Source: Tetraselmis striata
Lineage: Eukaryota; Chlorophyta; Chlorodendrophyceae; Chlorodendrales; Chlorodendraceae
Assembly: GCA_006384855.1 (NCBI GenBank)
Contig: VCJN01003596.1
Location: forward strand, 186,001-250,000
DNA: 64,000 nt
Direction: 5' to 3'
The stretch's first letter is position 1. Every line of letters begins with the position of its first letter. The notes beneath the pieces were generated by a model. The model saw nothing but the letters and a program-made list of their open reading frames with translations, did no database searches and was not told the DNA's origin. Below, one piece after another: positions 11,149 to 21,027 of this stretch. The position numbers and the translations under genes were made by a program.

Positions 11149-12197
11149 ATGCGCCCGTACATGACACGGGTGCTAGGGTCGGACACCCTGGGCGCCCAAA
11201 CCCTGGAGTTTCTATCAGCTGCGTGGACGCCGGCCACTGCCGCGTCGTATGCCAGTTGCATGAAGCAACATTTCCGTTTCTGCGAGGAGGAGCGGCGACT
11301 GGGCTTGGCTGCCGACCCCGGGACTATGGCACGGCACGTCACATGGTTTGGCAACCTGGGGATGATCAAGGCCTCAAGCAGTCGAGCTTGCAGCCTTACA
11401 TGTCGGCCGTCAACAACTTCTTCAAGGACTAATGGACCACGGCCGGGAGCCGATGGCTATGGGCAATCTGGTGAGCGGGGTCCGCAAGGGCCTTGCGGCG
11501 TCACAAGTGACGCTACACCCCGAGCTGATGCGGGCCACATTGCCCACGTGTGTGGTGTTAAAAGCTCTGACCCTGGCAAAAGTCCTACGGTTGGGGCTGG
11601 AACTTACCTGGGGCACGGACCCGGGTACCGTGGTGCGCGTGGAGCTATTCCGTGCTCTATGTGTTTTTTCTGCCGCGGAGGAGCGGGGGTGGAGCGTCGT
11701 ACGGGAGATCTCACGGTCGGTCCGGACGGCGGAATCCTCCTATACCATCGTAAGTTCGTGACCGGAAAGGCTAGCGTGGCGCGGATGCAAGCAAGAAGTT
11801 GTTGTGCCAGCTGCCAACGTCAGCGCATGCCGACATCGCGGAGCTACTGCACTACTTTGATGCCGCCCGTCAAGTGTCCGCCGGCGGGCGTGTTTTAGCG
11901 GCACGATGGGCCATCAACCGGCGCGAGGGGCATGCAAAATGGACGGCAGACACCCTCACCGGTTGCCTGCAACGGGTGATAACAGCCGTGCAAAAGCCCC
12001 CCCCCCCCCCCTCCCGCGGGTTCGCGTGGACGTCCAACTCCCTCCGGAAAGGGCCCACTGCAGCCGCGTGCATGATCGGCGTGAGGATGCAGAAGATCAA
12101 GTACTTCGGCAGCTGGGCGATGGAGTCCAGCGTGGTGCTCGACTACATCGACCCAACAGTTCTGCCGTGTCCGGCGACATGGCACCTCTTTGGTTGA
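11149..12197 (+). pseudogene. Tyrosine recombinase of DIRS-like element
   Basis: The N-terminal core-binding part (FLSAAWTPATAASYASCMKQ) opens at 11149. SLQPYMSAVNNFFKD follows in a second frame and VRKGLAASQVTLHPELMRAT in a third. The C-terminal catalytic part at 11799-12197 contains the arginine box (WTSNSLRKGPTAAA) and SVVLDYIDPTVLP with the likely active tyrosine. A 15-bp C run at 11997-12011 lies immediately before the arginine box, encoding a run of prolines, at the same place where copy 2 of the RT-less element is frameshifted by a C8 run. Two or more frame changes inactivate the gene. Confidence 0.8.
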
Positions 12198-12639
12198 ATG
12201 ACCCCCTGGGGCGGTCAACCAAACATGCTGCCACGCCAAGTGGCGACATGATGGCCAAAGCCCCCTGCTTTGCTAAAGGTCATATTGAGAATATTCGCGG
12301 CGCACTTAGCGACCCCCGAATGGAGGTTTTAGCGCAATATAAATGTACGAACCATGTAATAACCAAATTCTCAGTACTTTACGCATTATTATACACGTTG
12401 ACGGCGTAGACCGCGGTCATGCGACTACCATGTTCAGCACACATTGATCAACGCCCCGGTGATACGCGGTCTTCCTACTTCAAGCAGATACTAGGCGTCG
12501 CGAAAGTTTTCTTGCGCGAATATTAGCATGCATGCCAGTCCCATCCAGTAGCCAATAACAACGCTGGCGGTCGGGTGGGTCGAGACGACGAGACGACCGC
12601 TGTGCAGCATGCCCAAGACTGCGAGACCATCTACGCCAT

Positions 12640-13380
12640 CGGCGGCGTATGACAAGCGGGAAAAATGGGAGGTGGGCGGGGGGGGGGGGGGGGGGGGGGG
12701 AACACATGACGAGCCGGCGCGGGCGAAGCGCAGCAGCCGCTCGACAACTCCGCGGCTGCTGGCGCCCATGCGGCAGCGGACGCGGGAGCCGAGCCACCCG
12801 AAGGAACGAAAGGGGCGACAGAGGAGGGAGAGGCCGATGCTATCCAGGAGCTACACGCGGCGACTTGTGGAGCGGGCGATATCGACGAGATCTGGCCGCA
12901 GTAGGACAGCTGGGATGTGATAAAGCTAAAAGGCAGTGTCGCATCGTTACATGCCGCGCTCGCGCAGCAAAAGACCAAGACCGCGGCGCAGCTCAACAAG
13001 CTCAAAGGAGTTACATGCGTATTATTACGGGGAGCTCGTGCTCACCGTTGAGGCGGAGGGCAGCAAGTGGCGGAAGCTTTATATATGTCGCACCAAGCAG
13101 CGCAAATACAATCGGGTGGCGGAGCGCGGTTTCGGGATTGCTACGACAGAGCTGACGGATGCCGAGGAAGAAGCCGAGAGAGAGCACCAAGCCAACTAGC
13201 ATTTGCATGAGAACAAGTCTCTCCTCTTGGCTGTCGCTAGGATATTCGCGGCATCAGTTTCCGGGGACGCATATGAGGAGGAGGCCGAGGGCCCCCAGAT
13301 GGAGAGACCGGTCGGCAGGCGCCCTCGTCGTCCTAACGGCCGGCAATCCGCATGACTATCGGACGGCCTCGGCGTGAGGA
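12640..13380 (+). pseudogene. Unrecognised broken gene with coiled-coil-like segment
   Basis: A plausible coding trail runs through three frames: ADAIQELHAATCGAGDIDEI, an in-frame TAG, then VIKLKGSVASLHAALAQQKT and AAQLNKLK, then, after a frame change, ELHAYYYGELVLTVEAEGSK and acidic DAEEEAEREHQ. A 23-bp G tract (12678-12700) sits near the beginning. Composition and helical character suggest a protein, perhaps a Gag, but no family is recognised. The longer minus-strand open frames here are Pro/Ala-rich shadows. Confidence 0.35.
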
Positions 13381-13574
13381 GCGCTGCAATTCCCGTTGGC
13401 GAGGCCAATGCGAATGCTGTTGCTGGCGCCGGTGGCGCTGCGGCTGGTGCACCGGCAGATGTTGGAGATGGGCGGCAAGGCGTACGCCCTGGACAGCCTA
13501 CGATCATGCTCACTGGGGGCCGCGCGGCTCGAACATGCAAGCCCATGGATGCCAGCAAGAATGAGGATGGCACG

Positions 13575-13594
13575 CCCCCCCCCCCCCCCCCCCC
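13575..13594 (+). repeat. C20 homopolymer
   Basis: Twenty consecutive C, bounded by CACG and GCCATACC. Confidence 0.95.
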
Positions 13595-13599
13595 GCCAT

Positions 13600-14560
13600 A
13601 CCAGCCATGGATTAGGCGGCGGGGGCGTGATCTCCAGACCAGATTTACAATGAACTCTCTATGGCCACCAATGGGCTGTAAAGTACCCAGCTATGATCGC
13701 ACAGACTAGGCACCTGCATTTTCAGCGGCAGCAGCGGTAGGTGCAGCGCACAAACTGTTGAGCAGTCGCTTGCGGTTGTCAGCGATGAGGACGTTCTCGC
13801 CATCCTCGTGTCGTTCTTCAAGACACATCGCAGCATGTGGACAGCCATTTAAGCACAAAGATTGATCCCAAGGTGGCGGTTCAGGCGGAGAAGGATGCGG
13901 TGGCAATGATACAGGAGCACATGCCAATGCCATGCATGCTGCGCGCTGGGCGATCTATGTGGCCAGGCAGGGCCGCACCTTCACCCCGCCGTGCGCCTTT
14001 GATTAGCTGCCTCCGTCGCTTCCTCGACTGCTCCCCTCGCTTCCTAGGTTGAACTTCGTAGTCCGGCGGTAACGGGATGTAGGCAGCGCCGCATTATTGC
14101 TCTTGCGACAATTCTGGATGCATTGCATGCAAGCAATCAATGCAGCACATGTTATTAGACTGGCATGTGACAGAGACTGCCATGCATCGCTATATATCAC
14201 AACATGCTATCATGGATAGCGCCGTGTGTGTGTTGGAGAGGGGGTGGGCGGCAGCACTAGACACAACTAGGCATTGGCGACACACCGGCGGGTAGCAGCC
14301 ACTGGGAGGGTCGTGTACTCCTCTTTGTTTGCAATCGCCATGATGATGGCTGATATATAATCGGTAGTCCGTGTTGTCTGGGTATTCACTGCGCAAAGAA
14401 CCCTCATAGAGCCGCAGTCCTTTTGCAATCTGGAACTAATATCATAGTTACACGTCAGTATGTCTTCACCGCTATCACATCAATGGATGCACACACGCGC
14501 ATGGCACATTTGCCTGACCTCGTGGAAGGCGTACTCATCATAGTTGTTGTTAGATGGCAG
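13600..14560. other. Unassigned non-coding stretch
   Basis: Only short, mutually overlapping open frames on both strands. No known motif, repeat or RNA gene was recognised. Confidence 0.5.
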
Positions 14561-15242
14561 GACAGCGAAGGTGTCGGCTGAGATGCTTGCCATTGGCAAG
14601 GGATATTGACCCGATAATGGTCAAACACGCGTTGCAGCCTTGGATAGTGCTGATATGGTAGGTTGAAATCGGATTCCAGGAGGCGGGTCGTGTAGCGGTG
14701 CCGACGGCGCGGCGAGTTGACTCGGCATGCGAAGAGCTATATTGGTGCGACAGCGGGCGGAGACGAGGGACGCGGGGCGGGCCATTTGGGTGTGCCGTGG
14801 GCGAGACGCAATCATGGAGCCCAAAAAAGCAACAACACACCCACACACAAAAACCTCTCCAGATATAGGTCCAAGCTGCTCATATATACCTTGAAACTTA
14901 GTTGGGGTGGGCTGTGGAGGGTGCTTATACCACCCCCGCGGCGGTTGGGCAGTTGAAGCTCATAGAAACAAGATTGCGGGAGGAGCGGTAGCTAGCTTCG
15001 CAAGGCATAGTAACCCGATAATGGTCAAACACGCGTGGCAGCTTTGGATAGTGCTGATATGGTAGGTTGAAATCAGATTCCCGGAGGCGGGTCGTGTAGC
15101 GGTGCCGACGGCGCGGCGAGTTGACTCGGCATGCGAAGAGCTATAATGGGTGCAACAGCGGGCTGAGACGAGGGACGCGGGGCGGGCCATCTGGGTGTGC
15201 CGTGGGCGAGACGCAATCATGGAGTAACCCACAAAAGCAACA

Positions 15243-15322
<80 letters not shown>

Positions 15323-15790
15323 CAATGTCTCCAAATATAGGTCCAAGCTGCTCATATGGACCTTAAAACTTAGTTGGGGTGGGCTGTGGAGGGTGCCCAA
15401 ACGATCACCGCGGCGGCGGTTGGGCAGTTGAAGCTCATAGAAACAAGATTGCGGGAGGAGCGGTCACCAGCTTCGCAAGGCATAGTGACCTGATACTGGT
15501 CAAACACGCGTGGCGGCCTTGGATTAGTGCTGATATGGTAGGTTGAAATCAGATTCCAGGAGGCGGGTCGTGTAGCGGTGCCGACGGCGCGGCGAGTTGA
15601 CTCGGTATGCGAAGAGCTATATTGGTGTGACAGCGGGCGGAGACGAGGGACGCGGGGCGGGCCATCTGGGTGTGCCGTGGGCGAGACGCAATCTTGGAGC
15701 CCAAAAAAGCAACAACACACCCACACACAAAAACCTCTGCAGATATAGGTCCAAGCTGCTCATATGGACCTTGGCCTGCATGCCAGAGGC
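14561..15790. repeat. Three tandem units of about 370-470 bp
   Basis: Three head-to-tail units share the block from CCCGATAATGGTCAAACACG through GTGCCGACGGCGCGGCGAGT to GGTCCAAGCTGCTCATAT, at about 14610-14890, 15010-15360 and 15490-15775. The middle unit is longer because a short CA-rich motif present in all three has become a long CA tract. Minus-strand open frames recur in each unit but share no recognisable protein family, and I do not call them genes. Confidence 0.9.
15244..15319 (+). repeat. (CA)n microsatellite, about 38 repeats
   Basis: Uninterrupted AC dinucleotides inside the middle tandem unit. The same site in the neighbouring units (near 14835 and 15714) is CAACACACCCACACACAAAA. 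Confidence 0.95.
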
Positions 15791-17236
15791 AACGTGGAGG
15801 GTGTCCGAGCTTCCCCGTCGAAATGGGTCGAGCTAAATGTGTCGCGGAAACCGACGAAAACCGACGCCGCTCGGCTGAACGTGCAGGCTGCCGTGGGACT
15901 TTGCGGGCGTTGTCCGAAATGACACAACCGGAAACTGGGCGACGGGGGGACTTATATGGGGTACAATGGTTCAGGGGGTTCATCTCGGAAAGACGGGCAA
16001 CACGCGTGGGTGGGCGAGGGTGACAATGGAATGTCGGTGGGCAGGTGAGATGTGCCAGAGGTAGTAGTGTTGGGTGCCTGCAACGGTATCGCGCCGCGAC
16101 GCGCATAAGTGATGAGACGGCAAAACGTAGAAATAACGTACGGGTACGGTAGATCCGTATATTCGCTAAACTCACTATTACAGTTCCCTCGTAAAGTCTT
16201 GCTATGTACGTATCTGTCCATAACGCCACGTCAGGACCGGCGGCGCCGACCGCCAAGTGGTACAGTGGCGCATTTTTATGATATAATTAACTTAGGATAT
16301 TCATCAACATATCATATGCTAGCTCATGTAAGTAAAATTCATCAACAACTTGAGATGTGACAGGTGGCGGGGGGGGGGGGGGGGCTGCCTGTTACGCTCG
16401 TGATTTCGCTCTGCGTTGGTTCGAGCGATGCCGGGCCCCTCCGGTGGAAATACAAGCGAGGGGGGTAGGGGGCCCGATGCAAATAGTTTTAGGTTTTCCT
16501 ACAAACCCTAGTACAGTGGCTTACCGCGCGACCCGCATCTCGATAAAAAGGCGATGTACTCGCCCCGCGCGGGCGGATTTTCCCCGCTTAGGAGCCCGCT
16601 AGGCGCAGCCTAATAGCAGAATATGAGAGCCATACTCTGGACGATGCCCTAGCAGGTGACCATATGGACCCACACGCTGACTCGGGGGTTGCACCCCTAG
16701 GCAATATGGGCTGACACCCGGCTCCTCCAAGGGCGCATTGAATGCGGACAGCAGCTATAGGTAGGCTAGCTTTGGAGCAAGCCTTAATCGCAGTATTGGC
16801 CGTTTTGCGGGAATTGCTCACTTTCTTGCATGCCGACGGTGGGGAGAGCACGCCTGTGTGAATGTGCTCTACGATGTTAGAGCTAACTCTTGGCGTGCAT
16901 CCGTACAGACAGAACGCATATACGTGCGATATAAGAATTCGTGCCCTCGTGACATTGGGTTATCAAATTCACTACTAACCCTGAACAATGACACGCACAC
17001 GTATGGCTTTTACAACGAGAGCGCAACAAACGCCACTTAGGGCTCCCCCCACGGTCGCATGGTGACGTGTTCACGTAGTATGACACATGGAAGGGCGCGG
17101 CCGGAAACGAAGGTGAGGGCTCATAATGGGCCAATGTACAACAATTGATGCTTGACAAAACGGGCAAGACTTTTGTGGGCAGGTGTATTTACAGCACCGC
17201 CGTGCGGGTGCGCCGTGATAGAGGTTTGAAGTAAAT
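15791..17236. other. Unassigned stretch with one G16 tract
   Basis: No gene is recognised. A run of 16 G lies at 16369-16384. Open frames on both strands are short and lack family signatures. Confidence 0.5.
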
Positions 17237-17530
17237 GGGGCTAAGTAAGATGGGTGATTATGTCACCCGACGTTACAAATTCTGCCGTACGCGGCTAGGA
17301 CACTGCTGCCGTGTGCCCACGTCCATCCCTCACCCCTATATGATGCCCCGCGACGCGGCGGTGTCTCCACCTTCTGTCTTTGCGCCAGCTTCCAGCTAGC
17401 GCAACCTACCCTGCTTCCCAACATTTTCGTGCGTGCTATGGGGCCTGAGCCCATGTGCCAAAAGTTGTAAGAGATCTGAAACGTTTTGGCAAAAATGAGA
17501 GCCCCCTGCTTTGATTACCCCGCTTCATCC
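17237..17530 (+). repeat. Lone terminal repeat of DIRS-like family plus right-end motif
   Basis: 17237-17406 matches the left terminal repeat of the DIRS-like element at 7707-7860. About 90 bp further on, GCCCCCTGCTTTG near 17496 matches the sequence after that element's recombinase (about 12259). This could be an A2-B2 right end separated from its element by rearrangement, or a solo remnant of a second copy. A further block at about 17672-17702 (CAAAGGGCAGTTCCCCAGAA) recurs near 48099. Confidence 0.6.
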
Positions 17531-17845
17531 ACGACGGTGGTTTTCTTACTGAGCTTTATGTAATTCCACACCAGTCGCTCCAACAATCGCACAGCGGCAG
17601 CGCGCAGCAGGCGGTGTTGTCGTTGCGGCGACGCTGGTGATGGTAGCGACTATCTAATGGTATTAATTTGTTGTGAATTACACAAAGGGCAGTTCCCCAG
17701 AATTAGAAAAACAACACAGCAAGCCGCCTAAAAGCGGCCCGCATCCCGCATAAGGCGGGATGGATGAGTGATGCGCACGCGGTTCAAAGTCCGGGTCACG
17801 CGTGCACGTGTGTGTGTGGGTGATCCTCGGACGTGCTGTGCAGCT

Positions 17846-20260
17846 TCAGAAACGGGATGGCAAACGAATCTGCGCCGTCTGATGAGGCAGCGAGCACGCT
17901 CTCGAGCGGCCACCAAGCTCAAAAACCGCGAGGAAATCTTTTGCGAGCAAGGCCTCCTGGTGAGGCCGGGTGATGCACCGAGTGCCCCGCGATGAGAGGG
18001 CGCCCCGATCCGCAGCCAAGCATGCGATACTACGCACTGTGCGGTGCATCCCCTTGCTCACCTCACCCAATGTGCCGAAGACCATGCCCGTGTAGTCCGA
18101 CATATCCATGATGTCTCGAGAAGGTCCCTTCTGTCCGGGCTCCGTGTTGTGCCACGCCGCATCTCGCGCAGCCAAGCCCCGTTGTATGTCGCCCAACAAG
18201 GAGCGCTCAAACCGATCCACAGCCGTGGCCCGGGGCACTGCATTGTACTTGACCCCGTACCGCATAGTCTTGAACTCTAGCAGCGTGGACTTCAAGCTCC
18301 GGGGGATCATAACTCCCGGTCACGACGTTGAACGCCGGAAGGGAGAGCTCTGCGTCCGGCACTAGGTTCTTGAGTTCATCCATGGGTACGGTGTTGCCGA
18401 GAGGCCTGCCTGCTGGAACAAGTCATCTACCTCCCGCCGTACCGCGATACATAGGTCGTGGAAACAATGATCGCGGAAGGCATCTGTGATAGCATCGTGA
18501 CGCCTGGAGGCGGCCCCACGCCTCGCGCATCTCCGCGGCGTAGCTGTCCGACCCATGAGCATCGTTGAGGAAGTGGTCATGCTGGCGGGCGGAAGAATTT
18601 GCGTTGAAGCTGCCTCGGCCAATCAAGTACGGACCCGAGCTGTGGGTCGAAGAAACCAGGGGTGGGGGTGTTGGTGCCGGAGTTCCTAGTCAGGAACCTT
18701 TGGAGGATGGCATTCATGCAACCGATGAAGGCGGCATCCCGAACGGTAGCCATGCGGCGGATGCCGGCTCCCTTCAACCGAGTGGGGAGGTGAAGCCTGT
18801 TGCACGCCCTGCGCTGGCCACTGCATCCTCGCTCAAGGTAGCCACCTCCGCTGCCATGGGGTCGGGGTCGTGCAAAAGCTCCGCCAAGAAATCGGTGACC
18901 ACCGGATTGGTGTTGGTGCCGTACGTGGAAGGATCAAAAGAGACCCCTAGCACCCGTTCGACCGCCGCGAGGATGGTGGCATCCACCGCCTCCGCAAAGG
19001 CCTCCACCTCGGAAGGAAGCCAATTACGGAGCCAATACCCCGCCTTGTGTTGCATGCAATGCTTGAGCAGGGCCCATGCGTGGTGATGCAAGGCGTGGGT
19101 GTATGTACCGACGGTTGGGCTTGGCAGACAAGAGCTTGCTCAGGTTAGCGTCCACCTCCTCTCGTAGCTCCTCCGCCTTGCCGCGCATGTACGCCTGCAC
19201 ATACTCAGGCGATCCGAGCGGCACGTTGAGGACCGCGATGCCGTGATGGCCATCTAGCTCGGGCCACTCAATGTCGGCCGGAGCCTCACGCCGCGCGGCC
19301 TCCATGTCTGCGCTGTACGCCTGCATCTTGTCGAAGCGCACCTCAAGCCCCACAGACGCCTTGATTGATGACGTGCGGAAGGCGTGAAGAGCCGGCCAAA
19401 CGTGCTCCGGAAGGCCCACCAAAAATCCATCGTCGGCGTTGAAGCGCCTCGCCCCGTCATTGACCTCCAACGTGGTATCACACTGCCGCACCTCGGGGTG
19501 AATCGCGACGCAAAAGGAAGTCGTGGCCAAAGGTGCGCCCTGTTGCGCGCGGTCCTCCGACCGCAGAGGGGCGGACCGGTCGTCCACGACCAGATACGAA
19601 TCCGTGGAGAGGGAGGCTAGGAGCCCAGGGATGACAAGGTGTAGTGGAGAGCAATCGATGTGGCGTTGGATGATGGTGCGGCGCCATGCCTCGTTGTAAG
19701 CGTTGCGAAGGTCTGTGTGGACGATGACGGCACGTGGGCCAAGCTTCTCGGCGATGAGCCGGACGCCGTGGATGAGCACAGAGTCGCCCGCGGGAATGCC
19801 AACGCCGAGCTGAGATGGAGCGAGCACCGACACGTATGCCTCCTTCATGTTGTCCACCACTGCCCGCTCCGCTGCGCGCCGCTCCGCCTCCCCGACTGCC
19901 ACATGCCGCACGTCCGGGGCCCTCCCCTCGCCTAGCTTCTTGACAGGTGCCACGAGCCTAGGAGAGGCGAAGAGCCGGTTGAACCATCCGGGCAAGCGAC
20001 CTTGGAAGTATATGGAGGCAACCTCCGACATGGCGCGGACTGCCGCGGGCCCGGACGCCGGGGCGTATTCGCCCACCAAGCAGCGGAGATACTCGTTGCG
20101 CATGCCTGAGGGCCCCGCCGCCACGTGCTGCTTGAGTTGCTGGTACGGCACGCGCATGTCCACCGTCAGGGCGGCCTCGTCCACCGGAATGGCATACGCG
20201 GCGTTTGGGAACGGGTGGCTACGGGACGGGTGCTTGTCGCGCAGAATCGCGACTATCTGC
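17846..20260 (-). pseudogene. Non-LTR reverse transcriptase, frameshifted
   Basis: The longest open part (386 codons, 20184 to 19024) shows GPSGMRNEYLR, LVAPVKKLGEG, VIVHTDLRNAYNEAWRR (first catalytic Asp), QQGAPLATTSFCVAI (the QG.PL motif) and RRFNADDGFLVG, a variant of the YADD box with its two Asp retained. After a frame change the tail continues with WLRNWLPSEVEAFAEAVDA, then in another frame GAGIRRMATVRDAAFIGCMN, and a final 154-codon open part ends at 17846. These are features of LINE-type polymerases and their downstream region. The upstream end dissolves into a GGTACC-rich repeat. At least three frame changes make it a pseudogene, but the polymerase core itself is uninterrupted. Confidence 0.75.
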
Positions 20261-20265
20261 TACAG

Positions 20266-20342
20266 CTACAGGTACCGGGTACCGTACCTGTACCTGGTAT
20301 ACGCGCGCGGAGCCGCGTACCTGTAGTACCCGTACCAGTAGG
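20266..20342. repeat. GGTACC-rich simple repeat
   Basis: Irregular repeats of GGTACC/GTACCTG-type words. The related words GGTACTGGTACT occur at about 48040-48150. Confidence 0.7.
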
Positions 20343-20671
20343 GAATCAAGCAGCGGGCGCGGCTTGCGCGATCGTCCGCTTCTCCGCTGATGGTTCTACT
20401 TGTTTTCGAGATGGTTTGCAAAGCTCGGCGCAGCATTGTCTGATATCCCCAAGGCTGTGTCAGGAGGAAGGAGCGTGGCCTTTTAAACCTTGTGGCAGCT
20501 CTTTTCAGGAGGTATCGCGGCGACGAAAGTATACGGCGCAGTCCCCTCCCCCCGGCCCCTTCGCGCAAAAAATATAGGGTTTCCCCTGCGATACGTTTAC
20601 GGAACCACTGCACCCCTCTGCGAGTGAGCCGAATAAATACTCGCGTCCATCCGTCGGGCGTAACCCACTCC

Positions 20672-20672
<1 letters not shown>

Positions 20673-20704
<32 letters not shown>
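20673..20704 (+). repeat. C32 homopolymer
   Basis: Thirty-two consecutive C, the longest such tract in the window, about 320 bp upstream of the succinyl-CoA ligase start codon. Confidence 0.95.
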
Positions 20705-20709
<5 letters not shown>

Positions 20710-21027
20710 ACTAGTCTGTGAAATGATACGGGGTTTGGATGTGCAGTGTAAAGCTTAATGGGCAAGGTTTCCGCAGCTTCGGCGCCGGAAGCTGGGCACG
20801 TCAGATCGCATCCTCGGCCTTCGTTGCGCCACCGATCATCCGTCCCACCGCCGCCCTTGAGTTCCTCCGCCGACCAGCTGCGCCCCAAACCGCTGCAGGC
20901 ACATTGTGCAAGGGGGGCGATCTTGCCAGAAATCTTCACCGTAGGCAGCATAGTCGCAGGGCGGAATTTTGACGTCCCCGATGCCCAGCCCCCGCTGCAC
21001 GTGACGACAGGCTCCGTGCTCGCAGTT

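Larger units (their letters stand above)
7707..12420 (+). mobile_element. DIRS-like retrotransposon, decayed
   Basis: A DIRS-superfamily retroelement in the order Gag-like gene, reverse transcriptase plus RNase H, tyrosine recombinase. The left end is set by a 154-bp block (7707-7860) that recurs alone at 17237-17406. The right end is not certain: the recombinase stops at 12197 and no copy of the left repeat was found beyond it, although a GCCCCCTGCTTTG motif at about 12259 also occurs at 17496 behind the lone repeat. All three genes carry frameshifts or stops. This family could have supplied reverse transcriptase in trans to the RT-less elements, though its recombinase is only distantly similar to theirs. 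Confidence 0.75.

Noticed and set aside
12631-13005. Minus-strand 124-codon frame overlapping the unknown pseudogene
   Set aside because: Pro/Ser/Ala-rich shadow of a GC-rich plus-strand sequence, with a Pro run coming from the G tract.
15121-15400. Open frames made of Cys-Val or His-Thr repeats
   Set aside because: They are translations of the CA microsatellite. The same applies at 34185-34480.
20758-21027. Upstream in-frame ATG for succinyl-CoA ligase
   Set aside because: It adds about 90 residues unlike any targeting peptide. The ATG at 21028 gives a compact Arg-rich leader directly before the conserved mature start.
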